Shown here: positions 32,480 through 40,936 of the stretch, one piece after another
Layout: the number at the start of each line of letters is the position of its first letter
How positions within the stretch are numbered: the stretch's first letter is position 1
DNA from: a virus
Strand: one strand, 5' to 3'
Virus record (IMG/VR): IMGVR_UViG_3300042291_000957
Span: 26,420 to 90,419 of that record
DNA length: 64,000 nt
The notes under the pieces: model-generated
Seen by the model: only the letters and a program-made list of their open reading frames with translations
What the model was told of the DNA's origin: nothing
Databases searched by the model: none
Position numbers and translations under genes: made by a program

Positions 32480-32963
32480 CTTTGCCGCTTAATTTCTTAA
32501 TGAGCTCGTTGCGATCTGTAATTACATAACCCTGTCCGTTGATTACATCATTTGGATCTTCGTTATTGTCTTTGTCAATCTTGTATTTTTTAAGCTGTAG
32601 ATCTATGGCTTTGAGCTTTTTATCAATCTTTGCTGCTTTTGCTGTAATAGCATTGCCCATCATAGAACTTGCCACTTCAAATATGCGGCCGCTGTAACGA
32701 ACTTCAACATTCATACCTAGATCCATTAGATCGTCGTAGGCTTTTTCTGCTTTACTAGCAAGATTGTCTAACTCATTATCGTTTAAATCATTTAATTCAA
32801 CTATCTGCGGCAGATTTCTAGTAATTTGATTAACAGCTTCAATGCTTTCATCTAGTGTTTTTACTTCCGTGGCTTTTTCTACTAATTCTTCGTTAATAGA
32901 TTTAGGAACAATGTTTATTTGTTTATCGTCTAAATTAAATAATTCTTCAAGTTTCTTGGTCAT
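32475..32963 (-). CDS. gp16: Terminase small subunit (gp16)
   Basis: gp16 regulates gp17 and recognises DNA for packaging. MTKKLEELFNLDDKQINIVP is a characteristic opening; the centre is coiled coil (LNDNELDNLASKAEKAYDDL) and VRYSGRIFEVASSMMGNAIT followed by KAAKIDKKLKAIDLQLKKYK is the family helical repeat. At 162 residues it equals T4's (164). Upstream of gp4 on the same transcript. Confidence 0.72.
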   Translation of the reverse strand: MTKKLEELFNLDDKQINIVPKSINEELVEKATEVKTLDESIEAVNQITRNLPQIVELNDLNDNELDNLASKAEKAYDDLMDLGMNVEVRYSGRIFEVASSMMGNAITAKAAKIDKKLKAIDLQLKKYKIDKDNNEDPNDVINGQGYVITDRNELIKKLSGKA

Positions 32964-32974
32964 AGCAATACTTA

Positions 32975-33412
32975 TCAGCGTTTTGAACCTTGATGGAAAA
33001 TATGTTCCTCGTTGACCACACGAAATTTTATACCTTGCTGCTTACACCATTTAGTAGCAGCTTCCCATTTGGCCATATTCTTTATATATTGTTGTTGATT
33101 ATAAACGCTCTTGCCAACATTGGCCAGCAGCGTTTGACTAGCTGGCTTTACTTCAACCACTTCCGCATGTTTTGCTCCGTTCTTGTCGACGTAGGTAATA
33201 AAAAAATCAGGAACATATATAGTATATTTTCCTGTTAGCGGATCTCTGTAGGGTATTTGTATGCTTTCGCTGGCCCATTTTTCTACCCCTTGATGCTCGT
33301 CTAGCATACGCATGAATACAAATTCCCAACTTGATCTTGCCAATGGTGTTTTGATCCCAACATATTTGCCAGGATTTTTCATTTCGAATCTTCCTTGAGC
33401 AAATTTGGCCAT
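32975..33412 (-). CDS. gp4: Head completion protein gp4 (TnsA-like nuclease fold)
   Basis: gp4 acts late in head completion. The 145-residue protein aligns with T4 gp4: NPGKYVGIKTPLARSSWEFV, EKWASESIQIPYRDPLTGKY, YVPDFFITYVDKNGAKHAEV and VVEVKPASQ. E30, D69, E87 and K89 form a restriction-type PD-(D/E)xK catalytic set. Single-base overlap with the gene upstream. Confidence 0.85.
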   Translation of the reverse strand: MAKFAQGRFEMKNPGKYVGIKTPLARSSWEFVFMRMLDEHQGVEKWASESIQIPYRDPLTGKYTIYVPDFFITYVDKNGAKHAEVVEVKPASQTLLANVGKSVYNQQQYIKNMAKWEAATKWCKQQGIKFRVVNEEHIFHQGSKR

Positions 33413-33783
33413 TATGGTAAAATATTTCTTGTTTGATTTATCTTGATGACATTCACAGCTCTAAATCCCAATGAAGATGTATTAGGACGATATTTGTTGA
33501 GAATCTGTGCGACTACTGCACTAAGTTGGGTACCGTTGAGTTCTTTCAAGGTGTCTAGTATTTCAAAAACTTGGACACCATCAACTTTGGCTTGACGCAG
33601 TATAGTCATTGCTGTGGTTGTAGCAGCTTCTTTTTCAAATCCCTTACTTGTAAAAAATCCTATGCTGGCAGAGACTTCATTGGCTCCGAATTCTAAAGGT
33701 CGGCGGCCGTAGGTATCAAAAAATAATTTTGTACTTGCAGCACTGTCTGTTTTTGTAACTGCTGGTAAATTAATTGAGCTCAT
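33412..33783 (-). CDS. Small phage virion-type protein, 123 aa
   Basis: MSSINLPAVTKTDSAASTKL then FFDTYGRRPLEFGANEVSAS, a conserved-looking start, and a helical C-terminus (GTQLSAVVAQILNKYRPNTS). Lies between the gp48/54-like baseplate gene and gp4, where marine T4-like phages often carry a wedge protein; gp53 is possible but the match is not visible. It overlaps both neighbours by one to four bases. Confidence 0.6.
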   Translation of the reverse strand: MSSINLPAVTKTDSAASTKLFFDTYGRRPLEFGANEVSASIGFFTSKGFEKEAATTTAMTILRQAKVDGVQVFEILDTLKELNGTQLSAVVAQILNKYRPNTSSLGFRAVNVIKINQTRNILP

Positions 33784-34862
33784 GGAAATTCCACCGGGCT
33801 TTCATTACTGCTGCCTGATGACTGTGGGAATGTGTTATTAGCTGACTGCGTTTGCAAAACTTTTCTAGTGGCGGTAGTGGCTGCAATAGATCCCAATGCT
33901 GCTCCTATTTTAGGAAAGCTGGCTCCTACAATGCCGCCAACGGTGTTGGCCGCTGTTAAAATATTTGCAGGATTTTTTAATTCTCCAATAACTCCGTCTA
34001 CTGTAGGGAATTGTCCCCCATTGTTTTTGTAGGTATTGATTTGAGAAATTGCTGTGCTTATAAAGCCACCTGGATTTTTTAATATATTCTTTTTAGTTAC
34101 ATCACCAAATACCGATTCAATACCACCTAGCACATCACCGATTGGGCCAAGCACATTACCCAGTCCCAGCGAGCCACCTAAGACATTTGGACTCTGTACA
34201 ACATCGTAGGATAGGCTAGCAAATCCATCGGGCTGTCCATAGGCCACACTGCCCGAAAGATATTTTACGCCTTCGTATTCAACGGTCATTGTGTTATCTA
34301 GTGGTTCATTTGACGAATAGTCCACTTGCCCGTGAGACCAAGATTTAATTCTAGGCGCCATTAGTTCATATCCGTTAAATCTATGCCTACTTAAAGTATA
34401 TAGAGATATTTTTTTAAAAAAGTTTGTTGGAGTAGCAAATCCCATCCCGTATGCTCCAGAATAATTGAACAGACTCATGGGATGATTGATTTGATCGTTT
34501 CCTCCGTCATAGGCATAGTGTGCATAGTAGGCCGAATACAATGAATGCATCAAACCGGCATTGTCATCGTGGAATGTTAAACTAATAGGTTCGTAATTTA
34601 TTTTCTTATAAACGTGTTTGGTACGATTGTACACATTTTTAGTTGACGTGTCAAAGTTAAATTTAGGCAGGTCGGTTGATTTGATTAGTAGGCTAACTTC
34701 ACGTTCAGCTCCCGAGAATACAGCATAATAAAGAAATTTGGTTCTAGGAGTCAGTCGATAGTTGTTGTCAACAAATATTCGTGTGGCATGCTGAAAATTC
34801 CCAACTACTCCTTTGGGTCCTCTGAGAGCACTATTTAAAAATCTTGTAAACTTATTGGCCAT
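33780..34862 (-). CDS. Baseplate tail-tube protein, gp48/gp54-like
   Basis: A 360-residue protein. FVDNNYRLTPRTKFLYYAVF and VSLLIKSTDLPKFNFDTSTK and YEPISLTFHDDNAGLMHSLY follow the tail-tube-like domain of gp48/gp54, the proteins that seed tube assembly on the baseplate. The second half is Gly/Val-rich and may be flexible (GDVLGGIESVFG, ANTVGGIVGASFPKIGAALG). Which of gp48 and gp54 it corresponds to is unclear. It is preceded by a late-type motif. Confidence 0.72.
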   Translation of the reverse strand: MANKFTRFLNSALRGPKGVVGNFQHATRIFVDNNYRLTPRTKFLYYAVFSGAEREVSLLIKSTDLPKFNFDTSTKNVYNRTKHVYKKINYEPISLTFHDDNAGLMHSLYSAYYAHYAYDGGNDQINHPMSLFNYSGAYGMGFATPTNFFKKISLYTLSRHRFNGYELMAPRIKSWSHGQVDYSSNEPLDNTMTVEYEGVKYLSGSVAYGQPDGFASLSYDVVQSPNVLGGSLGLGNVLGPIGDVLGGIESVFGDVTKKNILKNPGGFISTAISQINTYKNNGGQFPTVDGVIGELKNPANILTAANTVGGIVGASFPKIGAALGSIAATTATRKVLQTQSANNTFPQSSGSSNESPVEFP

Positions 34863-34867
34863 ATAAT

Positions 34868-34874
34868 TATTTAG
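34868..34874 (-). promoter_or_regulatory. Late promoter motif (CTAAATA)
   Basis: Minus strand ACTAAATA between the gp19 terminator and the ATG at 34862. Confidence 0.35.
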
Positions 34875-34877
34875 TCA

Positions 34878-34908
34878 TAAAAAAAGCCCGATATATTCGG
34901 GCTTTTTT
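34878..34908 (-). terminator. Strong terminator after gp19
   Basis: Stem AAAAAAGCCCGA/TCGGGCTTTTTTT with a five-base loop; symmetric A and T tracts make it bidirectional. Lies 17 bases after the gp19 stop codon. Confidence 0.88.
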
Positions 34909-34924
34909 GGGATTATGATATTAA

Positions 34925-35560
34925 TCAACCAGGATTGCTACCTACTGCTAGAGCACTAGCGGCTGATCTAGCTGCGCCGGCGGTGCCTATGCCAATAACT
35001 CCAACTGAATCTGGTGTATTCATTGCATTATCATAGACAATAGTCAGAGCCACTGTGGCTGGTTCGTTAGTTGTATAGTTTAAATCACCGTAGTCAGTGT
35101 TTTGCAAGAAACATCCATAACATTCCCAGGTTTCTAAAACTACAGGAGCAGCAGCACCGTTACCACCGTCTAGTATTTCAATACGTGTGGTAAACTTGTA
35201 GTCAATACCAGAGCGGGCGCTAGCCTGCTCATGAAAATCAAACTGTTTCTGAATCTGTTGACCAACTAACTTGATAACATTACTGCTGGCATCGTCTCTG
35301 AGATTCAACGTGATGTTTTCCCAAGTGTACTTGCCTGCAATTTTAATCTTGGAATTGTAAATTTCGATTGGAATTTCCTCAAAGGAAACTTTTGGTCGAG
35401 TAACGTCCATGACCTGTTTGGTAAGTTCTGTACTAGCCGATGTGCCGAAACCCAGTAAAGTAACACGAAAGCGATACTTTAGTTTCGGCATCAACATACC
35501 GGTATTTGAACCAGGACCAGATGGGTTAATCGAGTAGTTTGTTAATGATGTAATTGCCAT
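34925..35560 (-). CDS. gp19: Tail tube protein gp19
   Basis: The tube through which DNA passes. LMPKLKYRFRVTLLGFG, VMDVTRPKVSFEEIPIEIYN, KYTWENITLNLRDDASSNVI and FLQNTDYGDLNYTTNEPATV are the family blocks. Length 211 (T4: 163), with a short Gly/Ala C-terminal tail. SD CGGAG precedes ATG; a late promoter (35581-35588) lies between gp18 and gp19, so the tube is made independently of the giant sheath gene as well. Confidence 0.9.
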   Translation of the reverse strand: MAITSLTNYSINPSGPGSNTGMLMPKLKYRFRVTLLGFGTSASTELTKQVMDVTRPKVSFEEIPIEIYNSKIKIAGKYTWENITLNLRDDASSNVIKLVGQQIQKQFDFHEQASARSGIDYKFTTRIEILDGGNGAAAPVVLETWECYGCFLQNTDYGDLNYTTNEPATVALTIVYDNAMNTPDSVGVIGIGTAGAARSAASALAVGSNPG

Positions 35561-35580
35561 TGTCTTATGCTCCGATATTG

Positions 35581-35588
35581 TATTTATT
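35581..35588 (-). promoter_or_regulatory. Late promoter motif for gp19 (AATAAATA)
   Basis: Minus-strand AATAAATA in the 30-base gap between gp18 and gp19, 20 bases before the gp19 ATG. Confidence 0.5.
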
Positions 35589-35590
35589 CA

Positions 35591-38500
35591 TTAAATTTCA
35601 CCTGTGTTCTTGAGACGCAATGGTATGTAAATAAATTCAACGGCCTTGGTTGGCTCAATGGCAACATCTACATATAATTCATTACGATCAATTCTACTTG
35701 GTGTGTTGTTGGTTTCGTCGCATACTACTGCAAAGTCATAGATAGCTCTTAGACCCACTAGTTCCAGCAACAAACTTTCTACAGCTTGTTTGATCTCGTC
35801 ACGGGTGATAGAATCATTTGGCTCAAAGATATATGGGCGAGCTAGTTTTGTTAGTTGACTACGTAGATATACAACTAAACGAGCTACGTTAATACGATCC
35901 AGTGCTGATGCATTTCTTGCACGAGTCTTTTGACCATAAGCTACCAGTCCTGTGCCAACAAAGAACGGAATTGGATTAACCTTTAGATCATACAGTGTAT
36001 CTCTTTGACCGTTGTTTAAAGCAACGCTTTGGAATTCACCGGTCAACGAATCAATGTATCCCACTGCTGTGGCATTAGTAATACCACCACGGCGTGTACC
36101 TGCTGGGGCAAACCAAGGAAAGCTCACTTGGTCGCTTAGAGCAATAGTTCTTAGCATCATGTGACTGGCTGGAACCACAGCATTTGCGCCTGTAAGATCA
36201 GTGGTAAATCCATTTGGATAGTAAACCGCTGCATATTCGTCATAGGTAACAATACCATTGTCTCCGTTGTCCAGTGCTAGATTAGCATTGGTACCCCAGG
36301 TAGTTAGACTTGTTGCATCACTCTTTAGACGCAATGGTGTATCACCGACCACAAAAGCTGTGACCTTGCGATCCAGATTCAAGTTGATTAGATTGCTGAG
36401 TGCTTCTGGATATCCAGGGCAAGCAATTAGGTTGAAGTTTCTGCGTTCTTCATCACGAGCTTCTTCGCTGGTGTCAATGGCGCTCTTCAATGCAGCAACC
36501 ACAGCTGATCTCTGGGCCTTGCGACCAAAGCTGCCTGAACCATCTTCATTGTTAGGGCTAGCAGTGGTCCAACGATCTGGCCAGTATGCTTCCATACTTG
36601 GTGATCCTGATTGTCTTTCGTTGTCTGCTGTAGTATCAATATAACCATCGTTGTATTTCTTGACGTTTCCACCGCTTCTACGTAGGTTCCACAGCAACAT
36701 GCCTTTGGGATATAGATCTGGATCCGGTGCATCTGGATCTAAAAAGTTGTTGGTCAACAAGTCTTTGATTGATCCAGTAGGCGCAGCCGTAGTCGAGCCT
36801 CCAGTTGTACCTGCACGAGCATCTGCAAATAACACACCTTCTTCTGTGGTTTGATCGGTTTTGTCAACCAGAACCCATTTTAGTGCAAGTTTTGTGCCTG
36901 CGTCAGGATTGAATTTGTATATGCTTGGGAAATTTTCTAGATCTGCTGTGCTGATCCAAATATCACCGCTGACCAGCGCAGTGCCGTCAGTTTGTGTTTC
37001 AGGCATTGTTGCGGATACAAGTGGACCTTCTGGATCAGTGCCAGTGTATCCTGTGAAGTTTTGATAGCCCACCCAGGTTGTGCCATTGTGAATCATTAGA
37101 TCTACATCGCCAAAGGCAGGATTGTACCATAGTTGTCCGTCTGCTGGCTCTTCTAATGGAGCATCCGGAGTGGCAGCAAACACATCACCAACCAATGGAA
37201 TCCATAAGGAAGCCAAATAACCTTCTTGTGCTCCTGTGGCCAAGCCACCTGACAATGCGTAGAAATTACTGGTGCCAGCACCTGTTTCTAGGTTGTAGGC
37301 TGTAAACAATGTACTAACAGCAGTACCTGTGACATCAGTTAGTCTGATGTCGCCACCGGTCTTGTGTGTGATCACTAATTCGTTGCTGGTAGTAACACTA
37401 GCAACTACGTTGTTTGTGATAGCATCGCCAGCTGAATCAGTGTAACTAGCAGCGTTAATTAATCCTGCGATTGTAAACGCATCGTCTGCTGTGCCTGCTG
37501 CTGTGAATGTAAATGAAGCTGCTGTGCTCAGTGCAGTATCTCCAACAATCGACTGTTTGATTGTGAAGGTTCTTGCTACTGCACTCAGTGTGCCTGTGGT
37601 AATAATTTTAGATTTGATTGCAGTTGTGCCGCTGGCTGCTCTTTTAAATATTCTAAAAGTAGTAGTGGCCAATGTTTCATCTGGTGCGTCAAAACCATTT
37701 ACTGCTCCAGTAGTAGCAGAATATGATCCTGCGTGTTCACTAGCATTTGTTTGCACAAATAATGCATCCTTAGGAAGATTTGCGCCACCACCGGATTTAT
37801 CTAAAAAGTACAAGGCAGAGTGCGGAGTTGCGTACAAAGGTGCTTCATTGGCTACCCAAGAATCAGTACTTTGATTGTAGCGTTTTACTCTCCAACGAGA
37901 TCCATTGTTTGGTTCGGTGGTTTTAAGCCATACAGAACCTGTAGGACGAGCATTTACAGTAGATCCAAAATCTGATCTCTTAAACAGTGGGATGCTGGTG
38001 TGTGGTTGTTGGGCCAAAGCTGGGCACATGTATGTACCAGCAGCAATGTTTAATAGGCCAGCGCCGACGCCTAGTGTAGTTCCACTGAGTACAATGCCAC
38101 CAGTTCCACCACCAATTGCTGTAGAGTCACCGCCTGTAGCAGTAGAAGTACCATCACTGTATAGATATAATCTGTTGTTGCTGGCAACGGCTGTAATACC
38201 GCTGCCATTCATCTTTGTATTGATGTCTGAAACACAAGAAGCTAGACTAACACCCGGTGTAATAGAAACATCGTTGATAACCAATGTGCCTGATAATGCA
38301 CCTACCGCTGCTGAACTAAATGCTGTAGGGTGACTAGAAGTCCATTCAGGACTACCAACTAGTACCCAAGTACCAGCTGTGATACCAGCTGTGGCATTGC
38401 CTGCACTCTTGTAGTATATTCTTACCAGTTCATCGTCAGCTAAAAATGTTCCATCGCCTGCGGCTGTTTGAAACACCACAGCATAATCACCGATTGTGCC

Positions 38501-39058
38501 TACTGATGTTTTAGGAGCATTACTGTTGATATTGTCAAGATCAGCATCTGTGAGTACCAAAGGAGTTTTAGCAGTAAATTTTTGACCGCTGTCGGCTAAT
38601 GCTAAACCGTTCCATTCGTTGATACCCCAAGTGGTGGTTTGTGTGTCTACCCACCACTTGCCATCAGCTGGATCCGCTCCCGGTGCATCTGTTTGACCTT
38701 CTAGTTCATTTAGGTTAATGTCTGCACGTAGGATGAATGCAGAATTTGAAACGCCCAACAAGCTGTAAGCAGCTAGTAGACCGTATTCGTTTCTTTCGCC
38801 ACCGTGTATAGGACTAGCCGATACTGTCTTTTCAAAGAACGGTGAACCAAATGTGTCAACAAGTTCTCGTTGACTGGTCATTTTGAATACTTTGCCTGCA
38901 TTGGCTGCAGTGGTACCTGAAGCTGTGCCTGTGCCAGCTCCGTTTATTTTGTTTTCAGCAGTGGCTACAACAATTAACGGAACCGTACCTGGTTCAGCTG
39001 GAGTATAAAAACTCTCGTCAATTACTTGTACTTCTACGCCTGGTGATGTTAGTGCCAT
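35591..39058 (-). CDS. gp18: Tail sheath protein gp18, greatly enlarged (1155 aa)
   Basis: N-terminal MALTSPGVEVQVIDESFYTP and C-terminal ARPYIFEPNDSITRDEIKQA with VAIEPTKAVEFIYIPLRLKN are standard sheath ends, so contraction and tube contact are kept. T4 gp18 has 659 residues; here about 500 extra residues lie at 120-760. They include four Trp-rich modules (129-150, 371-402, 636-665, 694-731) and two beta-repeat modules (256-355 and 497-595) with TFTIKQSIVGDTALSTAASF and SGTLVINDVSITPGVSLASC. These probably decorate the outer tail surface. Confidence 0.93.
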   Translation of the reverse strand: MALTSPGVEVQVIDESFYTPAEPGTVPLIVVATAENKINGAGTGTASGTTAANAGKVFKMTSQRELVDTFGSPFFEKTVSASPIHGGERNEYGLLAAYSLLGVSNSAFILRADINLNELEGQTDAPGADPADGKWWVDTQTTTWGINEWNGLALADSGQKFTAKTPLVLTDADLDNINSNAPKTSVGTIGDYAVVFQTAAGDGTFLADDELVRIYYKSAGNATAGITAGTWVLVGSPEWTSSHPTAFSSAAVGALSGTLVINDVSITPGVSLASCVSDINTKMNGSGITAVASNNRLYLYSDGTSTATGGDSTAIGGGTGGIVLSGTTLGVGAGLLNIAAGTYMCPALAQQPHTSIPLFKRSDFGSTVNARPTGSVWLKTTEPNNGSRWRVKRYNQSTDSWVANEAPLYATPHSALYFLDKSGGGANLPKDALFVQTNASEHAGSYSATTGAVNGFDAPDETLATTTFRIFKRAASGTTAIKSKIITTGTLSAVARTFTIKQSIVGDTALSTAASFTFTAAGTADDAFTIAGLINAASYTDSAGDAITNNVVASVTTSNELVITHKTGGDIRLTDVTGTAVSTLFTAYNLETGAGTSNFYALSGGLATGAQEGYLASLWIPLVGDVFAATPDAPLEEPADGQLWYNPAFGDVDLMIHNGTTWVGYQNFTGYTGTDPEGPLVSATMPETQTDGTALVSGDIWISTADLENFPSIYKFNPDAGTKLALKWVLVDKTDQTTEEGVLFADARAGTTGGSTTAAPTGSIKDLLTNNFLDPDAPDPDLYPKGMLLWNLRRSGGNVKKYNDGYIDTTADNERQSGSPSMEAYWPDRWTTASPNNEDGSGSFGRKAQRSAVVAALKSAIDTSEEARDEERRNFNLIACPGYPEALSNLINLNLDRKVTAFVVGDTPLRLKSDATSLTTWGTNANLALDNGDNGIVTYDEYAAVYYPNGFTTDLTGANAVVPASHMMLRTIALSDQVSFPWFAPAGTRRGGITNATAVGYIDSLTGEFQSVALNNGQRDTLYDLKVNPIPFFVGTGLVAYGQKTRARNASALDRINVARLVVYLRSQLTKLARPYIFEPNDSITRDEIKQAVESLLLELVGLRAIYDFAVVCDETNNTPSRIDRNELYVDVAIEPTKAVEFIYIPLRLKNTGEI

Positions 39059-39092
39059 TCGACTGTCTCCTAGGGTTAAATCAATGTACTAT

Positions 39093-39099
39093 TATTTAG
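39093..39099 (-). promoter_or_regulatory. Late promoter motif for gp18 (CTAAATA)
   Basis: Minus-strand GCTAAATA, 35 bases before the gp18 start; AGGAGA (39066-39071) is the ribosome site. Confidence 0.45.
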
Positions 39100-39160
39100 C
39101 GGCATCATTAAAAAACACCAGGATATACAATATGGAAAAAGGGGCTGAAAAGGTGTAAAT

Positions 39161-39502
39161 ATGTTTATGAGACCTCTTTGCAAGTGCGGACAACGACCCC
39201 GTGCCGTTAACTATAAAAAAAACGACAAGATCTATTATAGATCATTGTGCGAAATCTGCATGGCCAACGGTCTAGGCTTTGGCATTCCTAGATGGCATCG
39301 ATCCGGGTATCGAATAAAAAATCAATGTGACAAATGTGGGTTTCGATCAGCCCACAAAGAAGTTTTTAGAGTATTTCACATAGACGGCAATCTAGATCAC
39401 TGTCGTCACAGCAATTTAAAAACTGTATGTTCGAACTGTGCTCAAATACTAGGCAAAGAAGGAATCACTTGGCGACAGGGCGATCTTGTCGCTGACTACT
39501 AG
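39161..39502 (+). CDS. Zinc-ribbon HNH-like protein, 113 aa
   Basis: Cys pairs CKCG, CEIC, CDKCG and CSNC form two zinc knuckles; HIDGNLDHCRHSNLKTVCSN is the HNH-like core with H and N residues. The pattern RPLCKCGQRPRAVNYKK is known to me from marine T4-like phages, where such proteins are HNH-endonuclease-like. Here the gene lies in the gp18-dNMP kinase gap on the opposite strand and overlaps the kinase by 54 bases. Start 39161 or 39167. Confidence 0.72.
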   Translation: MFMRPLCKCGQRPRAVNYKKNDKIYYRSLCEICMANGLGFGIPRWHRSGYRIKNQCDKCGFRSAHKEVFRVFHIDGNLDHCRHSNLKTVCSNCAQILGKEGITWRQGDLVADY

Positions 39503-40105
39503 ACTGGCTGATTGTCTATAAAGATCATCAATAGAACCGTTGTTATCAATGACTATATCAAAGTCACTGCCTAACCAAGCCCACTCGCTGGCGTGTATCT
39601 TGCGCATTTTCATTGCGTTCAATCCCACGTTGTTGCCTTGATTTGCACTGACTGCATCTGCATACCAGTCGGGTAGTGTGCCTCTTTGTACCCAAACAAT
39701 ACTGCCGCCTGCACGTTTTAGAGATTCAATTTCATTAGGAAATCTGCAATCTGAAATAACAATGTTATCTCGACTGTTGCGCAGTTTGTTTTCTAGGCTG
39801 GCAATCCATATATCATCGTGAAATGCCTTACGACAAACTTCAGTACCCCAATATTGCAACACCCATCTTGGAGTCAATGTAGGCATATCAAGTCTTGCGG
39901 CCCACCATGGATCTACTTGTTCTCGCCATTCACGGGCTTCTTTTGTACGCCCTTCAAGCATGGTTCTATCCCAACCGAATACTGATGCCACTGCATCTTT
40001 TAGTGTTGATGCAAAGCTCTCTCGTCTAAATTCGTGAAAGTTTTGTAAGTAATCTGCAACGGTATCCTTACCGCTGCCTATAAATCCGCATACACCTATA
40101 ATCAT
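39449..40105 (-). CDS. Deoxynucleoside monophosphate kinase
   Basis: A T4 gp1-like dNMP kinase. MIIGVCGFIGSGKDTVADYL has the P-loop GxxGSGKDT; SFASTLKDAVASVFGWDRTM is the nucleotide-binding block typical of phage dNMP kinases; IVISDCRFPNEIESLKRAGG is the late family motif. It supplies dNDPs for phage DNA. ATG 40105 is chosen with GGAG six bases before it, instead of an upstream TTG. Likely early gene, as its own sigma70-like promoter lies directly upstream. Confidence 0.85.
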   Translation of the reverse strand: MIIGVCGFIGSGKDTVADYLQNFHEFRRESFASTLKDAVASVFGWDRTMLEGRTKEAREWREQVDPWWAARLDMPTLTPRWVLQYWGTEVCRKAFHDDIWIASLENKLRNSRDNIVISDCRFPNEIESLKRAGGSIVWVQRGTLPDWYADAVSANQGNNVGLNAMKMRKIHASEWAWLGSDFDIVIDNNGSIDDLYRQSASLVVSDKIALSPSDSFFA

Positions 40106-40125
40106 AATATTCTCCAACTGTATAA

Positions 40126-40154
40126 AGTATACAGGAGAATATTGCTGCGGTCAA
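40126..40154 (-). promoter_or_regulatory. Sigma70-like promoter for dNMP kinase
   Basis: TTGACC (40149-40154), 17-base spacer, TATACT (40126-40131); predicted start 40119, giving a 14-base leader with GGAG. The -35 box overlaps the gp13 stop codon, and a short inverted repeat (40118-40134, CTGTATA/TATACAG) spans the -10 box. Confidence 0.7.
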
Positions 40155-40909
40155 CCTATAATAAAAGTATATCCTTGACCACCTGGTACTAATTTCATCA
40201 AATCGTCTGTTAGTTTTTCAATTTCAGCTGTGGCTTCTGCTTTCATTGCTGCCCCGTTTAGACTGCTTCCACCCTGAGGTCCAGCAATTTGAGCAAACTT
40301 TTCACGGGCTTGACCCAGCATCATCTTACAGTTGGCCAAACTATAGTCTTTGATCCATTGTCCTGCATAGGTATCGTCGATAATAGCAAAATCTGGTTTG
40401 GTATTATAGACCCATAACATTACTTCTTCATCGCCTCGAGGACGTTGTTGGATCATTATCTTGCGACTTTGTGGTTGCCAGGTAAAATTAATAAAAGATC
40501 CAAACATCTTGCCTACTAATTCTTGATAACCGCTGAATAATTCATAGGTTAGTAGGCCGCCCATATTCGTTGAACTTAGCAAATAGGTGTTGGTATAGGC
40601 CATGTTGAACGGCTCAAATACTGTGCCGCCTGTGCCGTTGCCACTTCTTGACCCAACTGATCTGCGAAATATCTGTCGCACTTGTTGTACTTCTTTGGGC
40701 AAAATATATTCTTGCTGATTTTCTCTCAGCGTTAAAAACGCATAACTTTCTTCAACGGCATTATCTGAACGTTGTCGAAACACGCCTAATGCTCTATTAA
40801 GTGCAGTTTCGTAGTGTACGGGATCTAGCTCTACGTCAATCATGCCGTCGCCTAGCATGGCTTTGCAGTAACTAAAAACTTCTTGCTTGGATTGGTCTAT
40901 TTGGCTCAT
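40151..40909 (-). CDS. gp13: Neck protein gp13
   Basis: gp13 closes the head and joins the tail with gp14. Start MSQIDQSKQEVFSYCKAMLG; ETALNRALGVFRQRSDNAVE, FLTLRENQQEYILPKEVQQV and QWIKDYSLANCKMMLGQARE are recognisable blocks. The 252-residue protein is shorter than T4's 309. An upstream frame extension of 47 codons into the divergent gp14 was rejected because a GATAAATA late motif lies there. Confidence 0.8.
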   Translation of the reverse strand: MSQIDQSKQEVFSYCKAMLGDGMIDVELDPVHYETALNRALGVFRQRSDNAVEESYAFLTLRENQQEYILPKEVQQVRQIFRRSVGSRSGNGTGGTVFEPFNMAYTNTYLLSSTNMGGLLTYELFSGYQELVGKMFGSFINFTWQPQSRKIMIQQRPRGDEEVMLWVYNTKPDFAIIDDTYAGQWIKDYSLANCKMMLGQAREKFAQIAGPQGGSSLNGAAMKAEATAEIEKLTDDLMKLVPGGQGYTFIIG

Positions 40910-40914
40910 ACAAC

Positions 40915-40922
40915 TATTTATC
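40915..40922 (-). promoter_or_regulatory. Late promoter motif for gp13 (GATAAATA)
   Basis: Minus-strand GATAAATA, six bases before the gp13 ATG; a GGTAAATA on the plus strand (40928-40935) faces it just before gp14. The two may form a divergent late promoter pair, though both leave almost no leader. Confidence 0.4.
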
Positions 40923-40936
40923 GTAGCGGTAAATAT

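Noticed and set aside
35591-39058. Several plus-strand ORFs inside gp18
   Set aside because: All are shadows in the sheath gene's low-stop codon usage with no start signals.
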